Assembly: GCA_963699535.1 (NCBI GenBank)
Contig: CAVOUJ010000037.1
Span: 116,164-180,163 of the forward strand
Reading direction: 5' to 3'
Length of the DNA: 64,000 nucleotides
From: VBDM01 sp963699535
GTDB lineage: Bacteria; Pseudomonadota; Gammaproteobacteria; Burkholderiales; SG8-39
Part shown: positions 26,306-35,488 of the stretch, one piece after another
Numbering within the stretch: the stretch's first letter is position 1
How the letters are laid out: each line of letters begins with the position of its first letter
Translations under genes and position numbers: made by a program
Notes under the pieces: generated by a model
Databases searched by the model: none
What the model was told of the DNA's origin: nothing
What the model saw: only the letters and a program-made list of their open reading frames with translations

Positions 26306-27385
26306 CTAGAGGACTTCGGCGAGCGCCTTCGAGAGCGTAGCCAGGCACTTCGCGTTTTCCTCCGGCGTCCCGATGGTCAGCCGCAGGCAGTGCTCGAGCG
26401 AGGCGCCGCCGCCGTGCAGGTTCTTCACGAGCACTCCGTGGCGCCGCATCGCCTCGAAGACCTGCGGCGCGTTCGGCACGCGAATCAGGATGAAGTTCGC
26501 GTCGCTCGGAAACACGGTTACTCCGCTCAGGCCTCGCAACTCGGTGGCAAGCCGCTCGCGCCCCGAATTGATCTCCCGGGCCTGGGCGTCGAGCACTTCG
26601 TAGTGCGCGAGCACACGGTCCGCGACCACCTGGGTGAGCACGTTGACGTTGTAAGGAGGCCTGACTTTGTCGAATTCCCGGATCCATTGCGGCCGCGCAA
26701 CGGCGTATCCGAGACGGATCCCGGCGAGCCCGAGCTTCGACAGGGTTCGCACGACCACGAGATTCGGGAATTGCGCGAGCCGCGGCATGAAGCTCCTGCG
26801 CGCGAAGGGGTGGTAGGCCTCGTCGATCACAACCAGACCAGGCGCCGCAGCGACGACCCGGCTGACCGCTTCCTCCGGAAAGAGATTCCCGGTCGGGTTG
26901 TTGGGATAGGCGATGAAAACCACCGCCGGCCGATGCTCCTCCAGCGCGCACAGCATCGCCGCGGTATCGAGCGCGAAATCCGCCTGCAGCGGGACTCCCA
27001 CGTAGCGCAGGCCCGCGAACTGCGCGCACAAGCTGTACATGACGAAACTCGGTTGGGGCGCGAGCACCACGGCCCCGGGGCGCGCGAGGCACTGGACGAT
27101 GATGTGAATGATCTCATCCGACCCGTTTCCGAGAAGGACGCCGAATTCCTCCCCGATCCCCATCACGCGGCGCAGGCGCTCCATCAGGGAAGGAGCCGCT
27201 GGATCGGGATAGCGGTTGATCTCGGCGTTCGCCACCGCCTCGCCGATCTCGCGCCGCAGCGCCTCGGGCAGGCGATAGGGGTTTTCCATCGCGTCGAGCT
27301 TGATGAGGCCCTTCGCCGGCACTACAGGGTAGGCGGCCATCGCGCGGATGTCCTCGCGAATGACCTGTTCGGGTTCCGCCTTCAC
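26306..27385 (-). CDS. hisC: histidinol-phosphate aminotransferase
   Basis: HisC transaminates imidazole acetol phosphate. GTG 27385 is chosen because it overlaps the hisD stop (GTGA) and gives the usual N-terminus with PEQVIREDIRAM. The 359-residue product has LDAMENPY, the PNNPTGN cofactor segment, and the PLP-lysine in RTLSKLGLAGIRLGY. The long open frame continues upstream through hisD in a shadow frame, which is not used. Confidence 0.94.
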   Translation of the reverse strand: MKAEPEQVIREDIRAMAAYPVVPAKGLIKLDAMENPYRLPEALRREIGEAVANAEINRYPDPAAPSLMERLRRVMGIGEEFGVLLGNGSDEIIHIIVQCLARPGAVVLAPQPSFVMYSLCAQFAGLRYVGVPLQADFALDTAAMLCALEEHRPAVVFIAYPNNPTGNLFPEEAVSRVVAAAPGLVVIDEAYHPFARRSFMPRLAQFPNLVVVRTLSKLGLAGIRLGYAVARPQWIREFDKVRPPYNVNVLTQVVADRVLAHYEVLDAQAREINSGRERLATELRGLSGVTVFPSDANFILIRVPNAPQVFEAMRRHGVLVKNLHGGGASLEHCLRLTIGTPEENAKCLATLSKALAEVL

Positions 27386-28701
27386 GGTTTGCCCGCAGGA
27401 TTTCCCTCGAGCCTGAGCTCGGCCGAACGCGCGTGCGCCTGCAGTCCCTCGCCCCGTGCGAGCGTCGCCGCGATGCGCCCGAGCGTTTGCGCGCCCTCGC
27501 GCGATACGGCGATGACGCTCGAGCGCTTCTGAAAATCGTACACGCCAAGCGGTGAGGAGAATCTGGCCGTGCGCGAGGTCGGCAGCACGTGATTCGGCCC
27601 GGCGCAGTAATCGCCGAGCGCCTCCGAGCTGTAGCGACCCAGAAAGATCGCGCCGGCGTTGCGGATCTTCTCCAGCCACTTTTCGGGCCCCTGGACGGAG
27701 AGTTCGAGATGCTCGGGGGAGACGCGGTTGGCGATCTCGAATGCCTCTTCGAGGCTCCTTGCGTGGATGAGGGCGCCGCGCCGGGCGAGCGAAGCCGCGA
27801 TGACCTCCCGGCGCGGCATCGCTGCCAGGAGCTTGTCGATGCTCTTGGCTACGCGTTCGATGAACCCCGCGTCGGGCGAGACGAGGATGGCCTGCGCCGC
27901 CTCGTCGTGCTCGGCCTGCGAAAACAGGTCCATCGCGATCCAGTCCGGATCGGTCGATCCGTCGCAGATGACGAGGATCTCCGAGGGGCCAGCGACCATG
28001 TCGATGCCGACCGTTCCGAACACGCGGCGTTTGGCCGCTGCAACGTAGGCGTTCCCGGGACCGACGATCTTGTCCACTTGCGGGATGGTCTGCGTCCCAT
28101 ACGCGAGCGCCGCGATCGCCTGCGCGCCACCGATGGTGAACACTCGGTCCACTCCTGCGATCGCCGCCGCCGCGAGCACGAGCGGATTTCGCTCGCCCCC
28201 GGGTGTGGGTACCACCATGAAGAGCTCTCCGACTCCCGCCACCTTCGCGGGCAGCGCGTTCATCAGCACCGATGACGGATAGGCGGCCTTGCCGCCGGGC
28301 ACGTACAATCCGGCGCGGCCGATTGCGGTGACGCGCTGGCCGAGCATCGTGCCGTCGGGCTCGGTGAACTGCCACGACTCCGCGAGCTGCCGCTCGTGAA
28401 AGGCGCGGATGCGCGCAGCAGCCGCTTCCAGCGCTTCGCGTTGTCCGCGCTCCAGTTGCGCGCGTGCCTTTTCAAGTTCGCGGCGCGGCAGCTCGAGCTC
28501 GGCGACGCGTGCGGCCTTGACCCGATCGAAGCGCTCCGTGTAATCGAGGACCGCGGCATCGCCCCGCTCGCGCACGTCAACGAGAATCGCCGCGACCGTG
28601 CGCTCGACCTCTTCGTCCAAGGCCGCGTCGAACGCGGTGAGCTTTGCGAGCCGCTTCCAGAAATCTTCTTGCGCCGTAGAAAGGCGCGCAATTTCAGGCA
28701 T
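27382..28701 (-). CDS. hisD: histidinol dehydrogenase
   Basis: HisD carries out the last two oxidations to histidine. The 439-residue zinc enzyme contains GLYVPGGKAAYPSSVLMN, IGGAQAIAALAYGT, DKIVGPGN and the VSPEHLEL motif with its conserved His. ATG 28701 is preferred over longer in-frame starts because it begins at the family N-terminus and overlaps the hisG end by 8 bases. Confidence 0.95.
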   Translation of the reverse strand: MPEIARLSTAQEDFWKRLAKLTAFDAALDEEVERTVAAILVDVRERGDAAVLDYTERFDRVKAARVAELELPRRELEKARAQLERGQREALEAAAARIRAFHERQLAESWQFTEPDGTMLGQRVTAIGRAGLYVPGGKAAYPSSVLMNALPAKVAGVGELFMVVPTPGGERNPLVLAAAAIAGVDRVFTIGGAQAIAALAYGTQTIPQVDKIVGPGNAYVAAAKRRVFGTVGIDMVAGPSEILVICDGSTDPDWIAMDLFSQAEHDEAAQAILVSPDAGFIERVAKSIDKLLAAMPRREVIAASLARRGALIHARSLEEAFEIANRVSPEHLELSVQGPEKWLEKIRNAGAIFLGRYSSEALGDYCAGPNHVLPTSRTARFSSPLGVYDFQKRSSVIAVSREGAQTLGRIAATLARGEGLQAHARSAELRLEGNPAGKP

Positions 28702-29338
28702 GCGTTCCCGCGGCTTTCGAGAGCGTGTCGATGAGCGGCTGTATCGCGTCGCGCTGGAGCTTGAGGGCCGCCTGGTTGACAATGAGGCGCGCGCTGATCG
28801 GCCCGATCTCTTCGACCGCCCGCAGGCGGTTGGCGCGCAGCGTCTCGCCGCTCGAGACCAGATCGACGATTGCGTCGGCGAGGCCCACCAGCGGTGCGAG
28901 CTCCATCGATCCGTAGAGCTTGATCAGGTCGACGTGCACGCCTTTCGCACCGAAGTGCTCGCGCGCCGTCTGCATGTACTTGGTCGCGACTCGCAGGCGC
29001 GCGCCCTGCCGCACCGCGAGCGCGTAGTCGAAGCCCTCGGACACGGCCACCACCATGCGGCACGATGCGATGCGCAAGTCGAGCGGCTGATACAGCCCCG
29101 CGCCGCCGTGCTCGAGCAGCACGTCCTTGCCGGCGACGCCGAGTTCCGACGCCCCGTATTGAACGTAGGTCGGAACGTCGGCTGCGCGGACGATGAGCAG
29201 CCGCAGGTCGCGCCGGTTGGTGCGCAGAATGAGCTTGCGCGAGGCATCGGGGTCGTCGAGCGCCCGGATGCCCGCTCGAGCGAGCAGCGGCAGCGTTTCG
29301 TCGAAAATCCGTCCCTTGGAAAGCGCGAGCGTGATCAC
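28694..29338 (-). CDS. hisG: ATP phosphoribosyltransferase, short form
   Basis: HisG commits ATP and PRPP to histidine synthesis. At 214 residues it is the short form without the C-terminal regulatory domain; this form normally needs the HisZ regulatory subunit, which is not in this window. Conserved parts are LALSKGRIFDET, the YVQYGASELGV segment and the PRPP-binding DLVSSGETL loop. It starts 36 bases after murA and opens the his genes. Confidence 0.94.
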   Translation of the reverse strand: MITLALSKGRIFDETLPLLARAGIRALDDPDASRKLILRTNRRDLRLLIVRAADVPTYVQYGASELGVAGKDVLLEHGGAGLYQPLDLRIASCRMVVAVSEGFDYALAVRQGARLRVATKYMQTAREHFGAKGVHVDLIKLYGSMELAPLVGLADAIVDLVSSGETLRANRLRAVEEIGPISARLIVNQAALKLQRDAIQPLIDTLSKAAGTHA

Positions 29339-29374
29339 GGCCTGGGTGCCTGCGTGGAAACGTTGGATTTTACT

Positions 29375-30629
29375 TCAGTGAACGCGCTTGATGCGCGCGC
29401 CGAGCTGCGCGAGCTTCTCCTCGATGCACTCGTAGCCGCGGTCCAGGTGATAGATGCGATCGACGGTGGTCTCGCCTTCGGCAACCAGACCCGCGATGAC
29501 CAGGCTCGCCGAAGCGCGCAGGTCCGTCGCCATGACCGTCGCGCCCTGCAGCTTGCGCGACGCCGCGCACGATCGCCGTGTTCCCCGAGATCTCGATGTC
29601 GGCGCCCAGGCGCTGCATTTCCAGCGCGTGCATGAAGCGGTTCTCGAAAACCGTTTCGGTGATCGTCGCGGTGCCCTCGGCGATCGCGTCGAGCGCCATC
29701 AGCTGCGCCTGCATGTCGGTCGGAAACGCCGGGTAGGGCGCGGTGCGCACATCGATGCTCTTCGGCCTTCCCCGCATCGCGAGCGAGATCGTCCCGTTCC
29801 CGACTTCGAGCTCGGCGCCCGATTCGCGCAGTTTTTCGAGCACCGCTTCGAGGATACCGGCGTCGGTGCCGTGCAGCGTGATCCGGCCGCGGGTCGCAGC
29901 GGCAGCGACGAGAAAGGTCCCGGTCTCGATGCGATCGGGCATGATGCGATGCGCCGCGCCGCGCAGCTCGCTCACTCCCTCTATCCGGATTACGTCGGTA
30001 CCCGCGCCGCTGATCCGCGCCCCCATCGCCAGGAGGCATTCGGCGAGGTCCACGACCTCGGGTTCGCGCGCGGCGTTCTCCAGCACGGTCGTCCCTTCCG
30101 CGAGACAGGCTGCCATCATGAGGTTTTCCGTACCGGTAACGGTGACGAGGTCCATGACGATGCGCGCCCCTCTCAGCCGCTTCGCCCGCGCTGCGATGTA
30201 GCCTTGCTCGACCGAGACTTCGGCGCCCAGCGCCTCGAGCCCCTTGATATGCTGATCCACCGGCCGCAGGCCGATGGCGCAGCCTCCGGGGAGCGAAACG
30301 CGGGCCTCTCCGCAGCGCGCGACCAGCGGGCCGAGGACTAGGATGGATGCTCGCATGGTCTTGACCATATCGTAGGACGCGAGGGGGTCGGAAACACGCG
30401 CCGCCCTGAGCGACAGGCCGAGCCGGTCATCGAGCGATACTTCCACCCCCATCTGGGCGAGCAGCCGAACCATGGTGCTCACGTCCCTCAAGTGCGGCGC
30501 GTTGGAGAGCGTGAGCGGCTCGGGCGTGAGCAGCGCCGCGCACATGAGCGGCAGTGCGGCGTTCTTCGCGCCTGATACGCGGACGTTGCCGGAAAGAGGC
30601 GTCCCCCCGCCGATGACGAGCTTATCCAC
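29375..30629 (-). CDS. murA: UDP-N-acetylglucosamine 1-carboxyvinyltransferase, one apparent frameshift
   Basis: MurA catalyses the first committed step of peptidoglycan synthesis. From GTG 30629 the frame gives GGGTPLSGNVRVSGAKNAAL and the active-site loop LPGGCAIGLRPVDQH with its catalytic Cys. After NTAIVRGVA an extra base near 29567-29570 (CGCAAGC) breaks the frame. Skipping it yields KLQGATVMATDLRAS and a C-terminus ending IKRVH, stop at 29375. The corrected gene is 418 codons, the standard size. Because murA is essential in most bacteria, a sequence error is the likely cause. The start overlaps ibaG by 8 bases. Confidence 0.93.
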
Positions 30630-30858
30630 CCGCCGCTTCCTCGGGGGTGAGCGTGCGCATCGACAGCGCGTGGATCTCCTCACGCATGCGCTCGCCGAGC
30701 GCTGCATACACGAGCTGATGGCGCTGGACGCGGCTCTTGCCGCGGAACGCCTCGCTGACGATGAGCGCCTCGAAATGCTGTCCGTCGCCCGCGACGCGCA
30801 CCTCGCTGCATTGCAGCCCTTTCTCGATGTAGATCTGGACCTCTCCGGGTGTAACCAT
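30622..30858 (-). CDS. ibaG: BolA/IbaG-family protein
   Basis: Small BolA-like proteins act with monothiol glutaredoxins in iron-sulfur handling and stress response. The 78-residue product has the fold's VRVAGDGQHFEALIVSEAF core with the conserved His and the RVQRHQLVYAALGERM segment. It is coupled to murA by overlap and follows the permease gene by one base. Confidence 0.92.
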   Translation of the reverse strand: MVTPGEVQIYIEKGLQCSEVRVAGDGQHFEALIVSEAFRGKSRVQRHQLVYAALGERMREEIHALSMRTLTPEEAAGG

Positions 30859-30859
30859 G

Positions 30860-31615
30860 TCAATGCCTCAGCTTGTAGCCGCTTCTGAGCAGGGCGAGCG
30901 TCGCTCCCGAAACCGCGCCCAGAAAGACCCCCGCGACCGCGAGGCTCAGGAGCGGATCGACGTCGGAGACGCCGAAGAAGCCGTAGCGGAATCCGTCAAT
31001 CATGTAGAAAAACGGGTTGAAATGCGATAGCCCCTGCCAGAACGCCGGAAGTGAGTGGATCGAGTAGAACACTCCCGAAAGGAAAGTGAGAGGCATGATG
31101 AGGAAGTTCTGGAAAGCCGCCACCTGGTCGATTTTCTCGGCCCAGATGCCTGCGACCATTCCGAGCGTGCCCAAAACGGCGCTTCCTGCGACAGCGAACG
31201 CGACGACCCAAAGCGGGTGGCGAAAGCTCATGTCCACAAAAGGCAGCGTCACCAGCAGCACCGCCGTTCCTACCACCAGTCCCCGCACGATCGCTGCAAG
31301 CACATAAGCGGCGAAAAACTCCAGGTACGAAAGCGGGGGCAGCAGCACGAAAATGATGTTGCCGGTGATCTTCGATTGAATGAGCGATGACGAACTGTTT
31401 GCAAAGGCGTTCTGCAGCACCGACATCATCACCAGGCCTGGCACGAGGAACGCGGCGTACGGAACCGCATCGTACATCTGCACCCGGCCTCCCATGACGT
31501 GGCCGAGAATGAACAGAAAAAGTGCTGCGCTGAGCACCGGCGCGCCTATCGTCTGGGTGCTGACCTTGGAGAACCGCAACACTTCCTTGTACAGCAGGGT
31601 GGGCATGCCGCTCAT
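30860..31615 (-). CDS. yadH: ABC-2 type transporter permease (YadH-like)
   Basis: This 251-residue membrane protein is the permease partner of the next ATPase. It has six predicted helices and the ABC-2 signature FLSGVFYSIHSLPAFWQ. ATG 31615 overlaps the ATPase stop (ATGA). The pair resembles E. coli YadGH, whose export substrate is not known. Its place between the mla genes and ibaG-murA is typical for betaproteobacteria. Confidence 0.88.
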   Translation of the reverse strand: MSGMPTLLYKEVLRFSKVSTQTIGAPVLSAALFLFILGHVMGGRVQMYDAVPYAAFLVPGLVMMSVLQNAFANSSSSLIQSKITGNIIFVLLPPLSYLEFFAAYVLAAIVRGLVVGTAVLLVTLPFVDMSFRHPLWVVAFAVAGSAVLGTLGMVAGIWAEKIDQVAAFQNFLIMPLTFLSGVFYSIHSLPAFWQGLSHFNPFFYMIDGFRYGFFGVSDVDPLLSLAVAGVFLGAVSGATLALLRSGYKLRH

Positions 31616-32508
31616 GAGCGCTGCATTACGTCGACGAACACGTCCTCGAGATCGGGCTGCATCAGCTCCATTTCCTCGACACGGCAGCCCGCCCTGCGGA
31701 TGGTTGCGAGCGTCTGCTCGACATCGTCGTAGCCCCTGAGGCGCAGAACGTGGGCTTCTGCATTGCCGCCGTGCTCGAGGGAGCGCAACTCCCCCGGAAG
31801 CTCTCCGGCAAGGCGCAGCCGCAGGAACAGGTGATGGACGCGCTTGAGCAGATTGGACGTCGAATCGAGCGCGACGATGCGCCCCTGCTTGAGCATCGCG
31901 ATGCGCCCGCACAGGGCCTCGGCCTCCTCGAGATAGTGCGTCGTAAGCACGATGGTGTGGCCCTCCCGGTTCAGCCGCCGGATGAATTGCCACAGCGCCT
32001 GCCGCAGTTCGACATCGACGCCCGCGGTCGGTTCATCGAGCACGATCACCGGGGGTTTGTGGACCAGGGCCTGAGCGACCAGCACCCGCCGCTTCATCCC
32101 GCCCGAAAGGGCGCGCATGTTCACGTCCGCCTTTGCCGCGAGATCGAGGTGCTGCATGACCTCGTCGATCCAGGCGCGGTTGTCGCGAATCCCGAAATAG
32201 CCCGACTGGATGCGCAGGGTCTCGCGCACGCTGAAGAACGGATCGAACACCAGCTCCTGCGGTACCACGCCGAGCGAGCGGCGCGCCGCGCGATAGTCCG
32301 CGCGCACGTCGTGGCCCATCACTCGCGCGGAACCCCGGTCGGCGCGGACCAGGCCGGCGAGAATGCTGATCAGCGTCGTCTTGCCGGCCCCGTTCGGCCC
32401 GAGCAGCCCGAAGAATTCTCCTTGGCGCACATCGAGGTCGATTCCGGCGAGCGCCTGCAACTCGCCGAAGCGCTTGTGGACATCGCGTAACTCGATCGCG
32501 GCGGTCAT
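31612..32508 (-). CDS. yadG: ABC transporter ATP-binding protein (YadG-like)
   Basis: The 298-residue ATPase contains Walker A GPNGAGKTT, the signature LSGGMKRR and Walker B VIVLDEPTAGVD, followed by the H-loop TTHYLEEAE. The VPQELVFDPF Q-loop region matches the YadG group. A C-terminal domain of about 80 residues follows the ATPase core. It starts 24 bases after mlaB and is probably co-transcribed with the Mla genes. Confidence 0.9.
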   Translation of the reverse strand: MTAAIELRDVHKRFGELQALAGIDLDVRQGEFFGLLGPNGAGKTTLISILAGLVRADRGSARVMGHDVRADYRAARRSLGVVPQELVFDPFFSVRETLRIQSGYFGIRDNRAWIDEVMQHLDLAAKADVNMRALSGGMKRRVLVAQALVHKPPVIVLDEPTAGVDVELRQALWQFIRRLNREGHTIVLTTHYLEEAEALCGRIAMLKQGRIVALDSTSNLLKRVHHLFLRLRLAGELPGELRSLEHGGNAEAHVLRLRGYDDVEQTLATIRRAGCRVEEMELMQPDLEDVFVDVMQRS

Positions 32509-32532
32509 GCCGGCGTGTGGCCGCGTGAACGA

Positions 32533-32820
32533 TCAGCCGGACGCTGACTGGAGCAGCTCGGAAACCCCGTAGAGCTTGGCGAGATTCTGCATCGCGGCGG
32601 GCAGGTTGGCGAAGCGCAGCGCAGTCTTGTTTTCCTCGGCCTGGCGCAGCCATTCGAGCGCGAGGGCGATGGCGGCTGAGTCCACCTCGGTAACGTTGCC
32701 GAAATCGACCACCCGGGCGCCTTGCCGCAAATGCTCTTCGACGGCGACGGCCAGCGCGGCGACCGTATTCAGAGTGACCGCGCCTTCCAGTACGAGCGAA
32801 TCGCTCTCGCGACGGATCAC
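32533..32820 (-). CDS. mlaB: STAS-domain subunit of the Mla lipid transporter
   Basis: MlaB is the small cytosolic STAS protein that stabilises the MlaFE ATPase. The 95-residue product has the STAS pattern LEGAVTLNT and the VDSAAIALALEWLRQAEE loop-helix. Its start overlaps the mlaC stop (ATGA). Confidence 0.88.
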   Translation of the reverse strand: MIRRESDSLVLEGAVTLNTVAALAVAVEEHLRQGARVVDFGNVTEVDSAAIALALEWLRQAEENKTALRFANLPAAMQNLAKLYGVSELLQSASG

Positions 32821-33452
32821 GTCTTGCCCGGTTTCAGGCGCTCGCCGCTGCGGTTCTTATCGGCGAGCGACTTGAGCAGCCCGTCCACGCCGCGATCCTT
32901 GACCTCTGCTGCGAAGGTTTCGCGGTAGGTCGTGACCAGGCTCACCCCGCCGACCTTGACGTCGTAGACCTTCCAGCCGTTGGAGGTCTTTTCCATTTCG
33001 TAGTCGATCGACACCGGCTGCGTCGAGCCAGGTTGCCTAACTTCGGCTTTCACCGTGACCTCGGTATCCTCGGGTTTGGCGCGCAGCGGTTTGTAGTCGA
33101 TCTTCTGGTCGCGGTAGCTTGAGATCGCGGTCGAATAGGTGCGAACGAGCAGCGTCCTGAACTCATTGGTCAGCTCAGCCTGCTGCTCGGGGGTGGCGAG
33201 CCGCCAGTTACGGGCCATCGCGAGACGGGTCATCCGCGTGAAGTTGAAATGCGGCAGGACCTTGGTCTCGATCAGGGTCGCGACCTTCTTCGTGTCGCCC
33301 GCCCGGATGTCCTTGTCCTCCTTCAGCACCATCACGACGTCGTCGGTGATGGTCTTCACCAGAACATCGGGCGCGAGCACCTGCGCCTGCGCAACCGGGA
33401 TGAAGAGGGTGGCGACAAGAAAACGAATGAAGGTCACGAGGTTCGCGTTCAT
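32817..33452 (-). CDS. mlaC: periplasmic phospholipid-shuttle protein
   Basis: MlaC ferries phospholipids between the outer-membrane MlaA complex and the inner-membrane MlaFEDB complex. ATG 33452 gives a clean signal peptide (residues 1-19, cut after QAQ region); GTG 33461 in the same frame is possible. The mature part has the family's MTRLAMARNWRLATPEQQ and YEMEKTSNGWKVYDVKVGG segments. Confidence 0.92.
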   Translation of the reverse strand: MNANLVTFIRFLVATLFIPVAQAQVLAPDVLVKTITDDVVMVLKEDKDIRAGDTKKVATLIETKVLPHFNFTRMTRLAMARNWRLATPEQQAELTNEFRTLLVRTYSTAISSYRDQKIDYKPLRAKPEDTEVTVKAEVRQPGSTQPVSIDYEMEKTSNGWKVYDVKVGGVSLVTTYRETFAAEVKDRGVDGLLKSLADKNRSGERLKPGKT

Positions 33453-33464
33453 CGGGGGCACATT

Positions 33465-34181
33465 CTACCGTGAGTCGTCGTCGAATTCCTCCTTCTCGCG
33501 CGGCGGATCGCCGTCGTAGATGAGGCTGCGGCGCCGTTGCAGCCAGGCGTCGCGCAACAACGAGTACCGGTCGAGCGCCGCCTGCTCGAGCACGTTGGAG
33601 ATGTCGAGCAGCTCGGCTCTTCTGCCGACAAATCGAACGGCAACCGAGGTATTGCGTACGGGGACATTATCAATTCGCCATACCGGATCAACCTGGGTGT
33701 CAACGATGAAGGCAAGGCCATCGCGCACCGTGGAAGGGCCGAGAATCGGCAACACCACGTAGGGGCCGCCGCCCACGCCCCACCAGGCGAGCGTCTGCCC
33801 GAAATCCTCGCTGTGCTTCGGCAGCCCGACCTCGGATGCGAAATCGAAAAGCCCGACTACCCCGACAGTGGAATTGAACAGGAAGCGGCCGAAGTCCCCG
33901 AGCCCGAGCAGGAGCTTGCCCTGCAACACCTGGTTGATCGAGACCCAGACATCGTCGATATTGGAGAAGAAGTTCGAAACGCCGGTCCTCACGACCCCGG
34001 GCAGGACGAAGCGGTAGCCCTTCGCCACCGGCTTCATCACCGCCTCGTCCAGGGCATCGTTGAAGCTGAACATCGCCCGGTTGAGGGGCTCGAGCGGGTC
34101 GGCCGGATTGCCTCCCGTAGTAGCGCAGCCCTGCAGCGTTGCGGCCAGAAGCAGGACGCACAGTCTCCTTGCCTTCGCCAC
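33465..34181 (-). CDS. mlaA: outer-membrane lipoprotein MlaA (VacJ)
   Basis: MlaA removes misplaced phospholipids from the outer leaflet of the outer membrane. The 238-residue lipoprotein has the lipobox LQGC (Cys at residue 19), then the hallmark DPLEPLNRAMFSFND, and the segments GRFLFNSTVGVVGLFD and HSEDFGQTLAWWGVG. A charged acidic tail ends the protein. Gap to mlaD is 36 bases. Confidence 0.95.
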   Translation of the reverse strand: MAKARRLCVLLLAATLQGCATTGGNPADPLEPLNRAMFSFNDALDEAVMKPVAKGYRFVLPGVVRTGVSNFFSNIDDVWVSINQVLQGKLLLGLGDFGRFLFNSTVGVVGLFDFASEVGLPKHSEDFGQTLAWWGVGGGPYVVLPILGPSTVRDGLAFIVDTQVDPVWRIDNVPVRNTSVAVRFVGRRAELLDISNVLEQAALDRYSLLRDAWLQRRRSLIYDGDPPREKEEFDDDSR

Positions 34182-34217
34182 GCGCTTTGGCTTTCGATCC
34201 TCTGCGGCTCTCGATCC

Positions 34218-34697
34218 TTACTTCTTGCTGTCCCCTTCGGCGGCCTTGCTGTAGAGGAACTGGCCGATGAGGTTCTCCAGCACGACCGCGGACTGCGTGA
34301 GTTTCAGCGTCTCGCCGCTCTTCAGGTTGGCCGAGTCGCCCCCCGGCGAGAGGCCGATGTACTGTTCGCCAAGAAGGCCCGAAGTGAGGATCTTGGCCGA
34401 GCTGTCCTTGGGGAACTGGTAGCGGCCGTCGATATCCATCGACACGACCGCCTCGAAGGTCCCGTTGTCGAAACGGATCTCGCCGACGCGGCCGACGACC
34501 ACGCCGGCGCTCTTCACCGCCGCGCGGACTTTCAGCCCGCCGATATTGTCGAAACTCGCGTTGATCCTGTATGTCTCCGCCCCCGTAAACGAAGCCAGGT
34601 TCGCGACCTTGAGAGACAGGAAGAGCAGCGCTCCGATGCCGATCACCGCGAAGATCCCCACCCACAAGTCCAGTTCTTTGCGCGTCATCATGGTCAT
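34218..34697 (-). CDS. mlaD: MCE-domain substrate-binding subunit of the Mla transporter
   Basis: MlaD forms a hexameric ring that holds lipid between MlaC and MlaE. The 159-residue protein has one N-terminal helix (LWVGIFAVIGIGALLFLSL) and an MCE domain with VRAAVKSAGVVVGRV and SGLLGEQYIGLSPGG. The start overlaps the mlaE stop by four bases. Confidence 0.94.
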   Translation of the reverse strand: MTMMTRKELDLWVGIFAVIGIGALLFLSLKVANLASFTGAETYRINASFDNIGGLKVRAAVKSAGVVVGRVGEIRFDNGTFEAVVSMDIDGRYQFPKDSSAKILTSGLLGEQYIGLSPGGDSANLKSGETLKLTQSAVVLENLIGQFLYSKAAEGDSKK

Positions 34698-35488
34698 TGT
34701 CCTCTGAACATCAGTGCGGTGAGCACGAAGTCTAGCGCCAGGATTGCCAGCGATGAAGTGACGACCGTGCGCGTCGTCGCGCCCGACACCCCTTCGGCCG
34801 TCGGCGGCGCGTCATAGCCCTCGAAAACGGCGATCCAGGTCACCGCGATGCCGAAAACCAGGCTCTTGATGACCCCATTCAGGATGTCTTCCCGAAAATC
34901 CACCGCCGCCTGCATCTGCGACCAGAACGAGCCTTCGTCCACTCCGATCAGCTGCACGCCGACAAGGTAGCCGCCAAATACCCCCATCGCGGAAAAGAGC
35001 GCGGCAAGCACGGGCATCGAAATCACGCCGGCCCAGAAGCGCGGCGCGACCACCCGGGCGATGGGATCAACGGCCATCATCTCCATCGCCGAGAGCTGCT
35101 CGGTCGCCTTCATCAATCCGATCTCCGCGGTGATCGCACTACCGGCGCGGCTCGCAAAGAGCAATCCCGCCACCACGGGCCCGAGCTCGCGCACGAGCGA
35201 CAGGGCGACGAGCACGCCGAGCGCTTCGGAGGAGCCGTAGCGCGCCAGCGTGTCGTATCCCTGCAGACCCAATACCATGCCGACGAACAGCCCCGACACG
35301 AGAATGATGATGAGCGAAAGCACTCCCGCGAAGTAGATCTCGCGAATCGTGAGGTGGAAGCGCCGGAAGCTCGGACCCGACTCCCTCAACGTCAGCCAGA
35401 AAAAGCGGCAGGCGAACCCGAGACGCCAGATCCAGCTGGTGACAATGCGCGCACCGAGCTCGCGCAGCAGCTCCGCGATGCGCCTCAT
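34694..35488 (-). CDS. mlaE: Mla phospholipid transporter permease
   Basis: MlaE is the inner-membrane permease of the Mla ABC transporter. The 264-residue protein has an N-terminal interfacial helix and five membrane helices, with the family motifs REIYFAGVLSL, LVRELGPVVAGLLFASRAGS and EIGLMKATEQLSAMEMM. It is coupled to mlaF by a four-base overlap. Confidence 0.95.
   Translation of the reverse strand: MRRIAELLRELGARIVTSWIWRLGFACRFFWLTLRESGPSFRRFHLTIREIYFAGVLSLIIILVSGLFVGMVLGLQGYDTLARYGSSEALGVLVALSLVRELGPVVAGLLFASRAGSAITAEIGLMKATEQLSAMEMMAVDPIARVVAPRFWAGVISMPVLAALFSAMGVFGGYLVGVQLIGVDEGSFWSQMQAAVDFREDILNGVIKSLVFGIAVTWIAVFEGYDAPPTAEGVSGATTRTVVTSSLAILALDFVLTALMFRGQ

Noticed and set aside
26306..28375. 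One 689-residue protein spanning hisC and part of hisD
   Set aside because: The extra N-terminal 330 residues are a shadow frame of hisD; hisC has a proper GTG start overlapping the hisD stop.
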